From JAIBBD01 sp041390685 (GTDB taxonomy: Bacteria > Chloroflexota > Dehalococcoidia > UBA2979): a DNA stretch of 64,000 nucleotides. Shown piece after piece: positions 8,565 to 16,840 of this stretch; the first letter of the stretch is position 1, and the number at the start of each line of letters is the position of its first letter. Position numbers and translations under genes: made by a program. Where the stretch lies: positions 2,356,001-2,420,000 of the forward strand of contig JAWKPL010000001.1 of NCBI GenBank assembly GCA_041390685.1. The letters are read 5' to 3'. The notes below the pieces were generated by a model. The model did not search any database. It was given only the letters and a program-made list of their open reading frames with translations, and had not been told where the DNA came from.

Positions 8565-9187
8565 GCGTGCTGGTCGTCGTAGTCGTCGGATATCTGCTGG
8601 GGTCGATGCAGGCGGGGCTCGTCGTCGGACGTCTCGCGCGCGGCGTCGATATCCGCGAGTACGGATCGGGGAAGACCGGATTCACGAACACGTTGCGCAC
8701 TGTGGGGCTTGGTGGGGCGCTCGTCGTCGTGGCCCTGGACATACTGAAGGGCGCGGCGCCCGTGCTCGTCGGGCAATTCGTATTTGACGACCCGCTCGCC
8801 GCGGCCCTCGGGGGAGTGGCGGCGGTTGCGGGCCATACGTGGCCGGTGTTCGCCGGTTTTCGAGGTGGGCGCGGCGTGGCGACGTCGTTCGGGGCGTTCC
8901 TCGCGGTGGCCCCGCTCGCTGCGCTGCTCACGCTGGTGATCGGTGGCATCGTCCTGGGCGTGACGCGGTATGTGTCGGTGATGTCCATGACCGCGATGTT
9001 GGCGGGCTTCCTGCTCCTCTCCGCGTTCGTGGTCCTCGGATGGACCGACCCCGAGTACGAGCTGTTTGGTGTTGCCGTCACCGCTTCGGTGGAGCTGAAC
9101 CACCTCGGGAACCTCAAGCGACTGCTCCGTGGCACGGAGCCGAAGATCGGACATGGGGGTGCGCGGCGGACTCCCGGACGAGCTTGA
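8561..9187 (+). CDS. plsY: Glycerol-3-phosphate acyltransferase PlsY
   Basis: PlsY transfers an acyl group from acyl phosphate to glycerol 3-phosphate at the inner membrane. The 208-residue product is hydrophobic throughout. Family motifs are GYLLGSMQAGLVVGRL near the N-terminus, YGSGKTGFTNTLRTVG at residues 34-49 and AGHTWPVFAGFRGGRGVATSFG. The second motif differs from the common GSGNxGATN: lysine replaces the first asparagine. It sits directly before gpsA, which makes its acceptor substrate, with a TGATG overlap. No plsX is in the window. Confidence 0.92.
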   Translation: MSVLVVVVVGYLLGSMQAGLVVGRLARGVDIREYGSGKTGFTNTLRTVGLGGALVVVALDILKGAAPVLVGQFVFDDPLAAALGGVAAVAGHTWPVFAGFRGGRGVATSFGAFLAVAPLAALLTLVIGGIVLGVTRYVSVMSMTAMLAGFLLLSAFVVLGWTDPEYELFGVAVTASVELNHLGNLKRLLRGTEPKIGHGGARRTPGRA

Positions 9188-10221
9188 TGGGAGCGTTCGA
9201 GCGAGCCGCAGTCGTCGGGACGACGGCATGGGGGACGACCCTCGCGGTCCTGCTCGCCCTCAACGGCCTGCACGTGACCCTGCTCGCACGCACGGACGGC
9301 GAGGCTGCCGAGATCGACTCCGCTCGGGAGCACCGACGGCGGCTGCCGGGCGTCGAGTTCCCGCCGGAACTGACGGTGACGGCAGATGTCCGCACGCTGC
9401 TCGCCGTGAATCTGGTCTGCTTTGTGGTGCCGGCGCAGACGATGGACGCGGCCGCGCGTGCGGTGGCCCCGCACATCGCGCCCGGATCGGTAGTGCTCAG
9501 TGCCTCGAAGGGCATTGAGATCGACTCTGGCCGCCGGATGTCCGAGGTACTGAGAGCCGTACTGCCATCGAACCCGATCGCGGTCTTGTCGGGCCCGAAC
9601 CTCTCGCGTGAGGTGGCCGCCGGCCTCCCCGGCACCACCGTGATCGCGTCCGCCGACGCGCCGCTCGAGGCGTTGCGCGACGCCTTCCACCGTCCGACGT
9701 TCCGGGTGTACACGTCCACGGACGTTGTCGGCGTCGAACTTGGCGGCGCGCTGAAGAACATCGTCGCGATCGCCGCCGGGATGGTCGACGCGTTCGGTTA
9801 CGGCGATAACGCCAAGGCGGCGGTGATGACCCGCGGGCTGGCGGAGATGACCCGCCTGGGCGTGGCGGCGGGCGCCGAGCCGCTGACGTTCCAGGGCCTC
9901 GCGGGCGTCGGTGACCTGATCGCGACATCCTATAGTCCGCTCTCTCGAAACCGCCGGCTCGGCGAGCGACTGGCACAGGGGGCCTCGCTGGAGGACGTCC
10001 TGCGGGAGACCGGCGAAACGGCCGAAGGCGCTGGAACCACGGCGGCGGCGCTGCGCCTGGCGCGGCGCCTGGGGGTTGAGATGCCCATCACCGAAGGGCT
10101 CCGCGCGATTCTGTACGAGGGCGTTGCGCCCGCGGATGCGGTGACCGCGCTCCTCGACCGCGATCCGAAATCCGAATGGCTCGATGTGCGCGGGGCCCCG
10201 CGGCAGCCGCTGCTACACTGA
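9187..10221 (+). CDS. gpsA: Glycerol-3-phosphate dehydrogenase [NAD(P)+]
   Basis: GpsA reduces dihydroxyacetone phosphate to glycerol 3-phosphate for phospholipid synthesis. The 344-residue protein begins with a Rossmann motif (AAVVGTTAWGTTLAVLLA, where the family often has GAGSWGT). It then has FVVPAQ, SGPNLSREVAAGLPGTTVIAS, the catalytic lysine region GGALKNIVAIAAGMVDAFGYG, and C-terminal TEGLRAILYEGV. ATG at 9187 overlaps the plsY stop. The reading frame runs further upstream inside plsY, which is not part of this gene. Confidence 0.95.
   Translation: MGAFERAAVVGTTAWGTTLAVLLALNGLHVTLLARTDGEAAEIDSAREHRRRLPGVEFPPELTVTADVRTLLAVNLVCFVVPAQTMDAAARAVAPHIAPGSVVLSASKGIEIDSGRRMSEVLRAVLPSNPIAVLSGPNLSREVAAGLPGTTVIASADAPLEALRDAFHRPTFRVYTSTDVVGVELGGALKNIVAIAAGMVDAFGYGDNAKAAVMTRGLAEMTRLGVAAGAEPLTFQGLAGVGDLIATSYSPLSRNRRLGERLAQGASLEDVLRETGETAEGAGTTAAALRLARRLGVEMPITEGLRAILYEGVAPADAVTALLDRDPKSEWLDVRGAPRQPLLH
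10214..10219 (+). promoter_or_regulatory. Predicted -10 box giving a leaderless mRNA
   Basis: TACACT ends exactly six bases before the ATG at 10226, so the predicted +1 is the A of the start codon. No ribosome binding site precedes this ATG. It lies in the last codons of gpsA. Confidence 0.5.
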
Positions 10222-10225
10222 GGCC

Positions 10226-11251
10226 ATGACAGACCACGACCGACCGGCGTCCAGCAGTCCTGGCGGGTTCGACGACACCGGATCCCCGGGGGATCTCGAC
10301 GATGCTGGGATGCGGCGGACCCCGGCCGCGCAACCACGAGACGTGCTGCGGGCCATCGGCGACGGCTCACGCGGACTTCCCTATGAGGATCTCGCCGCGC
10401 TCTCGGCGGCCGACGACCAGACGATCAGTCAGCTCATCCCGCTCTGGGGCCACCTCGCGCCGGAGCGTCGCCGCGAGTTGCTCGCGGCGCTGCAGCGGCT
10501 CTCCGACGAGGACGCGACGCTCGACTTCGACCGCGTCCACCTGACCGCCCTACATGACGCCGATCCCGCAACACGCATTCTGGCGATCCGCGGACTGTGG
10601 GAACATGAGGGCGAGGACGTTATGCGGCTGCTGGCCGACCTCGTCCGTGAGGATCCGGAAGGGACGGTGCGCGCGGAGGCGGCGACTGGCCTGGGGCGGT
10701 TCGCCGTGAGCATGGAGTTCGGCCTGCTGTCGGACGATGCTGCGGAGCATCTCTCCGAGGTGCTCCGCGACGTCATCGAGGACGCGACTCAGGAGGACGA
10801 GGTCCGCGGGCGTGCGCTCGAGTCGCTCGGGGCGTCCTCGGAGGAGTGGGTGGCGGAGCTGATCGCGGACCAGTACGAGACCGGGACGCCGCGGATGCGA
10901 CTGGCTTCGATCCGCGCGATGGGGCGGAACGCCTCCGACGACTGGCTGCCAGTCCTGGTGTACAACTTCGATGACGACGACGCGGAGACGCGGGCGGCGG
11001 CGGCGACGGCGGCCGGAGGGCTCCTGCTCGAGAGCGCGGTCGAGCCGCTGACGATGCTGGTGGACGACCCAGACAGCGAGGTGCAGATCGCCGCCATCGA
11101 GGCCCTCGGTGAGATCGCCGGGGAAGCGGCGGAGGCCGCGCTGCAGCAACTACTGCATCGCGAGGATCACGTCGCGCAGGCGGCGCGCAGGGCGCTTGCC
11201 GAAGCTCGAATGATGGCCGCCGACCTCGACGAGGAGGCGGAGACCGGGTGA
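10226..11251 (+). CDS. HEAT-repeat protein with acidic regions
   Basis: The 341-residue protein has an unstructured, Asp/Ser/Pro-rich N-terminus of about 40 residues. It continues with successive helical HEAT or PBS-lyase-type repeats, recognisable by recurring phrases such as DPATRILAIRGLWE, DPEGTVRAEAATGLGRFA, TPRMRLASIRAMGRNA, DAETRAAAATAAGGLL and DSEVQIAAIEALGEIAGE. Such repeats make protein-protein scaffolds; no catalytic motif is visible. It follows gpsA and overlaps the Nudix gene by GTGA. The predicted -10 box at 10214-10219 would give it a leaderless transcript. Its function is unknown. Confidence 0.85.
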   Translation: MTDHDRPASSSPGGFDDTGSPGDLDDAGMRRTPAAQPRDVLRAIGDGSRGLPYEDLAALSAADDQTISQLIPLWGHLAPERRRELLAALQRLSDEDATLDFDRVHLTALHDADPATRILAIRGLWEHEGEDVMRLLADLVREDPEGTVRAEAATGLGRFAVSMEFGLLSDDAAEHLSEVLRDVIEDATQEDEVRGRALESLGASSEEWVAELIADQYETGTPRMRLASIRAMGRNASDDWLPVLVYNFDDDDAETRAAAATAAGGLLLESAVEPLTMLVDDPDSEVQIAAIEALGEIAGEAAEAALQQLLHREDHVAQAARRALAEARMMAADLDEEAETG

Positions 11252-11709
11252 CGCCGACGCGTATGCGGAAGCGCGACCCGGTCCGCCAGGCGATGTCTGC
11301 CGGGGGTGTCGTCTATCGGCGCACGGGCAGCCGAATCGACATCGTCCTCGTCGCCCGTCCGCAGCAGGGGCTGTGGGCGCTGCCGAAGGGGACGCCCGAA
11401 CGCGGCGAGAATGTCGAGGAGACCGCCGTCCGCGAGGTGGCGGAGGAGACTGGCCTCGAGGTCCGCGTCGAGCGGGAGATCGGCACAATCGAGTACTGGT
11501 ACGCGATCGCCGCGGAGCACATCCGGGTACACAAGGTGGTGCACCACTTCCTGATGGCGGCCGTCGGTGGGGACGTGAGCCGTCACGACCACGAGTATGA
11601 TGTCGTCGAGTGGGTCGAGATCCAGGAGGCGATGGCGCGCATGTCGTATCGCAACGAATGCACCATCGTGGAGCAGGCAGAAGCCCTCATCCGGGGACTC
11701 GGAGCGTGA
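11248..11709 (+). CDS. Nudix hydrolase
   Basis: The 153-residue protein contains a complete Nudix box, GTPERGENVEETAVREVAEE followed by TGL, which binds the metal and hydrolyses nucleoside diphosphates linked to another moiety. The preceding WALPKGTPERGE and the phrase SAGGVVYRR are typical of the MutT/diadenosine polyphosphate branch, but the substrate cannot be assigned. GTG at 11248 overlaps the HEAT gene stop. The downstream GNAT gene overlaps its own stop as GTGA. Confidence 0.88.
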   Translation: MTPTRMRKRDPVRQAMSAGGVVYRRTGSRIDIVLVARPQQGLWALPKGTPERGENVEETAVREVAEETGLEVRVEREIGTIEYWYAIAAEHIRVHKVVHHFLMAAVGGDVSRHDHEYDVVEWVEIQEAMARMSYRNECTIVEQAEALIRGLGA

Positions 11710-12263
11710 CGGCCACCGCGCCGCGCGTCATCGGGACCGGGCGGCTGGTGCGTCTACGTGAAAAGCAACTGGACGACGCCAGACGCGACTACGAGTGGCG
11801 GCGGGACCCGGAGCTGGCGCGGTTCGACGCCGCCCGTCCGCTGACGATGTCATATCGCGCGTTCGTCTCTTCGATGGCCGAAGACCTGCGGTTCGTCAGC
11901 GCGTACCGACGGTCGTTCGCCATCGAGGAGCTCGAGGGTGGGACGCACATCGGCAACGTCATGTACTACGGGTACGACGCCGGGCTGCGAGAAGCCGAAC
12001 TGGGGATCACGATCGGTGAGCGCGCCTACTGGTCGCGGGGATACGGCCGCGACGCTGTCGGGCTCCTCGTGCGCTACCTGTTCGAGGAGCGGGATGTCGT
12101 ACGTGTGTACCTGCACACCCTGTCCTGGAACCACCGGGCGCAGGCGGCCTTCGGGCACGCGGGCTTCCGGAGGGTGAAGTCGGTGCACCGCGACGGCCAT
12201 GACTTCGAGCAGATGGAGATCCGGGTGGAGGACCTGGGACGGGAGCGCCCGGCGGCGGAGTGA
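11706..12263 (+). CDS. GNAT-family N-acetyltransferase, RimJ/RimL-like
   Basis: The 185-residue protein has the RimJ/RimL-like layout: a start with GTGRLVRLREKQLDDA, then FAIEELEGGTHIGNVMYYG, ELGITIGERAYWSRGYGRDA for acetyl-CoA binding, and VYLHTLSWNHRAQAAFGHAGF. It would transfer acetyl from acetyl-CoA to an amine on a protein or small molecule; the acceptor is unknown. GTG at 11706 is preferred because it overlaps the Nudix stop codon and starts at the domain. It closes the run that begins at argF. Confidence 0.85.
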   Translation: MTATAPRVIGTGRLVRLREKQLDDARRDYEWRRDPELARFDAARPLTMSYRAFVSSMAEDLRFVSAYRRSFAIEELEGGTHIGNVMYYGYDAGLREAELGITIGERAYWSRGYGRDAVGLLVRYLFEERDVVRVYLHTLSWNHRAQAAFGHAGFRRVKSVHRDGHDFEQMEIRVEDLGRERPAAE

Positions 12264-12305
12264 GCCTGACCCAGGCTCGAGGGCGGGCGTATTCGCTTCG
12301 TTCAA

Positions 12306-12334
12306 TTGCACCCATCAGGGGCGCGTGCTACAAC
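12306..12334 (+). promoter_or_regulatory. Predicted promoter of the nuo operon
   Basis: TTGCAC at 12306-12311 and TACAAC at 12329-12334 are separated by 17 bases, a strong sigma-70 type pair. Transcription would start near 12341. GAGGGAG at 12372-12378 is the ribosome binding site for nuoA. A small hairpin (AGCCTG/CAGGCT, 12263-12277) lies just upstream and could end the preceding operon, though it lacks a T-run. Confidence 0.65.
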
Positions 12335-12385
12335 GATTCCGGCCCTCGTCGGGGCGCCAGCCTGTACTGCTGAGGGAGCCGGCGC

Positions 12386-12760
12386 GTGATTCCAGAGCAG
12401 TTCGGACGCGTTGGCGTCTTGCTCATGTTCGCGCTTCTTTTCCCCGCGATCCCGCTGATCGCGTCATACGTCTTCTATCGCTTCCGCATTCGCCCGGAGA
12501 ACCACGACCCGGTGAAGGACGCCACGTACGAGTGCGGCGTCGAGAGTGAAGGTAGCGCGTGGGGGCAGTTCAACGCGCGCTACTATCTGTTCGCGCTCGG
12601 GTTTGTCATCTTCGACGTTGAAGTGGTCTTCCTGTACCCGTGGGCGGTCGTCCATGGCGGGCTGGATTTCGCGGTGCTGTTCAAGGCCGCTCTCTTCATC
12701 GGCATCCTAGCTCTCGGCCTGGCGTACGCGTGGCGTCGCCGTGCGCTGGAGTGGCGCTAG
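12386..12760 (+). CDS. nuoA: NADH-quinone oxidoreductase subunit A
   Basis: This 124-residue membrane subunit has three hydrophobic helices. It carries the family signature KDATYECGVESEGSAWGQFNARYYLFALGF (first half here, residues 41-50, then the rest) and FDVEVVFLYPWAV. NuoA lies at the junction of the membrane and peripheral arms of complex I. GTG at 12386 has GAGGGAG eight bases upstream. The TAG stop is followed immediately by the nuoC start, so there is no room for nuoB. Confidence 0.95.
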   Translation: MIPEQFGRVGVLLMFALLFPAIPLIASYVFYRFRIRPENHDPVKDATYECGVESEGSAWGQFNARYYLFALGFVIFDVEVVFLYPWAVVHGGLDFAVLFKAALFIGILALGLAYAWRRRALEWR

Positions 12761-13276
12761 TTGCCCCGCGGGCCGCGTCAGCTCGATGGCCACTCCGTGG
12801 CCGGTCGACTCCGGCACGCGCTGCCGCAGGCGGTCGTCGCGGCAACGGACGAGTGGGTGGAAGTCGCGCCCGGCGCGGTGGTGGAGGTGATGCGCTGGCT
12901 TCACGACGACGCGGATCTTGACGCAGCGCAGCTCAGCAATATGTGCGCCGTTGACCGCTACGACCATTTCGAGGTGGTCTACCACCTCCAGTCGCTCGAT
13001 CAGAACCACCAGATCGTGGTGAAGGCGCGCGTATACGAGCACGACGACGCCTCGATCCCCAGTGTGTATCCGGTCTACAAGGGAGCGCTGCTCCAGGAGC
13101 GCGAGGTCTACGACCTGATGGGTCTCCGCTTCGCGGGGCATCCCGACCTGCGCCGCATGTTCCTGTGGGAGGGCTACCCGGGGTTCCCGCTCCGGAAGGA
13201 CTTCCTGCAGATCGAGGGCCACCATCCCGGTCTGCCGAAGTTTCCGTTCGAAGAGGCAGGACGGCAGGCACGATGA
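12761..13276 (+). CDS. nuoC: NADH-quinone oxidoreductase subunit C
   Basis: This is the 30-kDa peripheral subunit. The 171 residues include LSNMCAVDRYDHFEVVYHL, VYEHDDASIPSVYPVYKGA and the signature EREVYDLMGLRFAGHPDLRR followed by WEGYPGFPLRKDF. The start appears to be TTG at 12761 immediately after the nuoA stop; an in-frame later start would cut into the N-terminal region. It overlaps nuoD by ATGA. Canonical operons place nuoB just before this gene. Confidence 0.93.
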   Translation: MPRGPRQLDGHSVAGRLRHALPQAVVAATDEWVEVAPGAVVEVMRWLHDDADLDAAQLSNMCAVDRYDHFEVVYHLQSLDQNHQIVVKARVYEHDDASIPSVYPVYKGALLQEREVYDLMGLRFAGHPDLRRMFLWEGYPGFPLRKDFLQIEGHHPGLPKFPFEEAGRQAR

Positions 13277-14376
13277 CCACTGCCAGCGAGCCGTATGTCC
13301 TCAACATTGGCCCGCAGCATCCCTCGACGCATGGCGTGTTCCGCCTGCGCGTGGTGATGGACGGGGAGCGTATCCAGGATATCGACATGGTGGTTGGGTA
13401 CCTCCATCGCTCGATGGAGAAACTGGCCGAAGAGCGCACGTACACGCAGAACATCCCATTCACCGACCGGACGGACTACCTCGCGTCGATGTCCAACAAC
13501 CTCGGCTACTGTCTCGCGGCAGAGCGCCTCGCCGGCGTCGAGGTGCCGGATCGGGCCTCGTACCTGCGGGTGATCTTCGCGGAGCTGCAGCGCATTGCCA
13601 GCCACTCGATGGCGAACGGCACGTTCATCAACGACGCGGGGGCGTGGCAGACGCCGCTGATGTACATGTTCCGCGAGCGCGAGAAGATCCTCGACCTGTT
13701 CGAGATGACGAGCGGCGCGCGCCTCACGACGAACTACATGCGCATCGGCGGTGTCGCCTTCGACCCGCCGGCTGAGTTCTTCCCTGCGGTGAACGCGCTG
13801 ATCGATGAGCTGCCCGACCGCATCGCGGAGTACACGGAACTGCTGGTCGACAACGAGATCCTGCTAGCGCGTTCGCGCGGCGTCGGGGTCGTGTCGGCCG
13901 AGGACGCGATCAATGGATCGCTCGTCGGGCCGGTGTTGCGCGCCTCGGGGGTGCCGTGGGACCTCCGCAAGGCCGAGCCCTACTGCGCGTACGAGGACTT
14001 TGACTTCGATATCCCCGTGGGCCACGTCGGGGACTGTTACGACCGCTTCATGGTGCGGCTCGAGGAGATGCGTCAGTCGGTACGCATCATCCGGCAGGCC
14101 CTCGACGGGCTTCCTTCCGGGCCACATAAGACCGAGATCCCGCTCGCGCTGCGCCCCGCGCCCGGCGAAGCATACGCTCGGGTGGAGGGGCCGCGCGGCG
14201 AGCTGGGCTTCTACGTCGTCTCCGATGGCGGTCCGGCGCCGTTCCGCTTCCACATACGGGCTCCATCGCTCATTAATCTCTCGTTGCTCCGTGAGATGGC
14301 GGTTGGCACTTCGCTGCCGGACGCGATCGTGACGCTGGGCTCGATCGACATTGTCGTCGGGGAGATCGACCGATGA
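13273..14376 (+). CDS. nuoD: NADH-quinone oxidoreductase subunit D
   Basis: NuoD is the 49-kDa subunit that forms the quinone-binding cavity with NuoB. The 367-residue product has NIGPQHPSTHGVFRLRVVMDG, VGYLHRSMEKLAEERTYTQ, ELQRIASHSMANGTFINDAG and C-terminal GSIDIVVGEIDR. The quinone-site residues of GPQHPSTHG are intact. ATG at 13273 overlaps the nuoC stop. Its presence without adjacent nuoB implies that NuoB is supplied from elsewhere in the genome, or that the complex is unusual. Confidence 0.96.
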   Translation: MTTASEPYVLNIGPQHPSTHGVFRLRVVMDGERIQDIDMVVGYLHRSMEKLAEERTYTQNIPFTDRTDYLASMSNNLGYCLAAERLAGVEVPDRASYLRVIFAELQRIASHSMANGTFINDAGAWQTPLMYMFREREKILDLFEMTSGARLTTNYMRIGGVAFDPPAEFFPAVNALIDELPDRIAEYTELLVDNEILLARSRGVGVVSAEDAINGSLVGPVLRASGVPWDLRKAEPYCAYEDFDFDIPVGHVGDCYDRFMVRLEEMRQSVRIIRQALDGLPSGPHKTEIPLALRPAPGEAYARVEGPRGELGFYVVSDGGPAPFRFHIRAPSLINLSLLREMAVGTSLPDAIVTLGSIDIVVGEIDR

Positions 14377-15797
14377 TGCGCAGCGCGTGGCTCGACCCGG
14401 TGCGTACGCCTGCGCGGCGGCTCTCACCCCGCGTCCTCGCGCCGCTTGCCGTCGCCCTGCTCGCCTTCGTGGCGCTGAACGTGGCGATTGCCGTCGTCAT
14501 CGTGAGCGGTCGCCTGGACGGACACTGGTACGACTTCCGCGACCTCGGCATCGCCGTGCAGTCACTGCGGGAGTGGCTGGACGACCGGACTGCCGATCAG
14601 CCGCAGTGGATGTCGGACGCACTGGGAGACCACTGGCTCTCGTACATCGTCACGGCGCTCATCGGGGCGCTTGGCATCCTGTCCTTCGTGGGGGCTGTGC
14701 TACTCGTGTTGATCTGGGTGGAACGCCGCCTCATCGGGCGGATCCAGGTGCGCCGGGGGCCGAACCGAGTGGGACCGTTCGGGCTCCTGCAACCGTTCGC
14801 GGACGCGATCAAGCTGATCCAGAAGGAAACGCTGATCCCGCGCGGTGCGGACCGCTTCATGTTCTACCTGCCGCCCGTGCTGGTGTTCATTCCCGGGTTG
14901 CTGGTGTGGGCTCCGATTCCCTGGGCGCCGCAGATGTCGTACCTCGACATCAACGTGGGGGTCCTGTACCTGATCGCGATCAGTTCGCTGTCGACGCTCG
15001 CCATCTTCATGGCCGGGTGGTCGTCGAATAACCACTACGCGCTCCTCGGCGCGATGCGGACTGTCGCCATGATGATCTCGTACGAGATCCCGCTGAGCAT
15101 CGCGCTGCTCTCGGTCGTGCTGTTCACGGGCTCGATGCAGCTGTCAGAGATCGTGCAGTGGCAGGCGGACCACAACATGTGGCTGGGCGTGCTGATGCCG
15201 CTGGCGCTGTTCACGTTCTTCTTCTCCTCGACGGCGGAACTGAACCGCACGCCGAACGACATCGCGGAGGCCGAGTCAGAGATCGTGGCCGGCTTCCACA
15301 CCGAGTACTCGGGGATGAAGTTCGGGCTGTTCTACGCCGTTGAGCTCGGAAACGCGGTCGCCGTCGCGGCGTTCGTGGGGACGTTCTTCCTCGGGGGGTG
15401 GTCACTCTTCGGCCTCGAGGAGTGGGTGCCGCCGTACCTGGTCTTCGCGCTCAAGATTTCGGCGGCGTACTTCGTGCTGGTGTGGCTGCGCGGCACGCTC
15501 CCGCGGTTCCGGCTTGACCAGTTGATGCTGTTCGCCTGGAAGTACCTGATCCCGATCTCGCTCGTGCAGGTGCTCCTGATCGCGCTGGAGAAGTCGATCC
15601 TCGAGCGCTGGGACGTGCCGGGCGTCCTCCCCCTGACCATCTTCACCGTCGTCAACGCCGGGTTCGCCGTCTGGATCGTGCGCTTCTGGGCCCGCTTCCT
15701 CGGGTACCGCCCCGAACGCGAGTCGCTGCTGGCTCCGACGTTGACGACCACCATGGGCGGCCTGCAGGCGGCGCGACGGATGCGGGCGGCGCCGTAG
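14373..15797 (+). CDS. nuoH: NADH-quinone oxidoreductase subunit H, N-terminally extended
   Basis: NuoH is the membrane subunit facing the quinone site. The core is clear: VWVERRLIGRIQVRRGPNRV (first base of the phrase is I in this protein), FADAIKLIQKE, AELNRTPNDIAEAESEIVAG, and RFRLDQLMLFAWKYLIP. At 474 residues it is longer than the roughly 320-400 usual for the family. The excess lies mainly before the core: about 80-90 residues with one extra hydrophobic helix (LAPLAVALLAFVALNVAIAV) and a hydrophilic stretch. It overlaps nuoD by ATGA and nuoJ by one base; no nuoI lies between H and J. Confidence 0.94.
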   Translation: MMRSAWLDPVRTPARRLSPRVLAPLAVALLAFVALNVAIAVVIVSGRLDGHWYDFRDLGIAVQSLREWLDDRTADQPQWMSDALGDHWLSYIVTALIGALGILSFVGAVLLVLIWVERRLIGRIQVRRGPNRVGPFGLLQPFADAIKLIQKETLIPRGADRFMFYLPPVLVFIPGLLVWAPIPWAPQMSYLDINVGVLYLIAISSLSTLAIFMAGWSSNNHYALLGAMRTVAMMISYEIPLSIALLSVVLFTGSMQLSEIVQWQADHNMWLGVLMPLALFTFFFSSTAELNRTPNDIAEAESEIVAGFHTEYSGMKFGLFYAVELGNAVAVAAFVGTFFLGGWSLFGLEEWVPPYLVFALKISAAYFVLVWLRGTLPRFRLDQLMLFAWKYLIPISLVQVLLIALEKSILERWDVPGVLPLTIFTVVNAGFAVWIVRFWARFLGYRPERESLLAPTLTTTMGGLQAARRMRAAP

Positions 15798-16312
15798 TGG
15801 AGTCGAATGGCGTCGTCCTCGGGTTCTACCTGCTCAGCGGCCTGACGGTGGGTAGTGCGCTGCTGGTCTTCGTATCCCGCAACCTCCTGCACGCGGTGCT
15901 GTTCCTCGTGCTGAGCTTCCTGGGCATGGCCGGGCTCTTCGTCACCCTGTCCGCCGACTTCATCGCGGTGGCGCAGGTGTTGATCTATGCAGGGGCGATT
16001 TCCGTACTGCTGGTGTTCGCTGTCATGCTCACACCGCTGGCGTCGAGGGATAACGCGAACTCGCTCTTCGTGCTGCCGGGCGTGCTCACGGGCCTCGCGT
16101 TCGCGGGGATCGTGGGGTTCGTGGCTGTGGATGTGACGTGGCCGGAGTTGACCGGCGACGCGGTGATGAGCCGTGACTTCGCAACGACGGTGCAGGGGAT
16201 CGGTTCCGCGCTGCTGGAGCCGTACATCCTGGCCTTCGAGGTGGCCTCGGTGCTGCTGCTGGCGGCACTCATCGGGGCGATCCTGCTCGTGCGTGAGGAC
16301 GAACCCGCATGA
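15797..16312 (+). CDS. nuoJ: NADH-quinone oxidoreductase subunit J
   Basis: The 171-residue hydrophobic protein has five predicted membrane segments and the NuoJ phrases NLLHAVLFLVLSFLGMAGLF and AQVLIYAGAISVLLVFAVML. NuoJ helps couple quinone reduction to the proton channels. GTG at 15797 uses the last base of the nuoH stop. It ends with an ATGA overlap into nuoK. Confidence 0.93.
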   Translation: MESNGVVLGFYLLSGLTVGSALLVFVSRNLLHAVLFLVLSFLGMAGLFVTLSADFIAVAQVLIYAGAISVLLVFAVMLTPLASRDNANSLFVLPGVLTGLAFAGIVGFVAVDVTWPELTGDAVMSRDFATTVQGIGSALLEPYILAFEVASVLLLAALIGAILLVREDEPA

Positions 16313-16635
16313 GCGTCACTCTCGAGCACTACCTTGCGGTGTCCGGGCTCGTGTTCGGCATCGGCATCGCGATCGCGTTGTCGAAGCGGAATGCGATCGC
16401 GGTGTTGATGGGCGTCGAACTGATGCTGAACGCGGTGAACCTCACGTTCCTGTCGTTCTCGCGGTTCAGCGCCGCGTTTGACGAGGCCTCGGCGCCGCTC
16501 GCGGGGCACGTGTTCGTGGTGTTTGTCCTCACCGTGGCGGCAGCGGAAGCGGCGGTCGCCCTCGCAATGGCGGTACTGGTGTACCGGCGCCGGGAGACCG
16601 TCGACCTCGACCGCATCAACTTGATGCGCTGGTGA
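16309..16635 (+). CDS. nuoK: NADH-quinone oxidoreductase subunit K
   Basis: The 108-residue subunit has three membrane helices and the NuoK motif RNAIAVLMGVELMLNAVNLTF with the conserved membrane glutamates (Glu in GVELML and in AAEAAVALAM) that take part in proton translocation. It resembles MrpC-type antiporter subunits. The start overlaps nuoJ. Confidence 0.94.
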   Translation: MSVTLEHYLAVSGLVFGIGIAIALSKRNAIAVLMGVELMLNAVNLTFLSFSRFSAAFDEASAPLAGHVFVVFVLTVAAAEAAVALAMAVLVYRRRETVDLDRINLMRW

Positions 16636-16651
16636 TGCGGAGCGCACGTCG

Positions 16652-16840
16652 ATGTGGGTGAAGTTCATGGAAGTCCCCGATGGCTACGCGGCCGTCATCT
16701 GGAAGGAGTTGTTCAACACCGAGGCGCTGTCCGTCCGCGTTGTGCCGCCGCTGGAACTCGGGTCGATGCGTGACCCGCGAGAGATCTGGGTTCCTGACGG
16801 AAAGACGCATGTGGCTCGAGAAGTGTTGAACAAGGTCTGA
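16652..16840 (+). CDS. Small protein of possible DUF2007 type between nuoK and nuoL
   Basis: A 62-residue protein lies between nuoK and nuoL, with 16 bases before it and a TGATG overlap with nuoL. The pattern of a start MWVKFMEVPDGYAAVIWKEL, a middle LSVRVVPP and an end REIWVPDGKTHVAREVLNKV resembles the short ferredoxin-like DUF2007 putative signal-transducing proteins. There it would be one alpha-beta unit, but the match is by eye only. No cysteines or membrane segment are present. Position suggests co-expression with complex I, perhaps in assembly or regulation; function is unknown. Confidence 0.7.
   Translation: MWVKFMEVPDGYAAVIWKELFNTEALSVRVVPPLELGSMRDPREIWVPDGKTHVAREVLNKV

Noticed and set aside
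8374..9690. 438-codon minus-strand frame over plsY and gpsA
   Set aside because: Antisense to two conserved lipid genes and without any domain signal.
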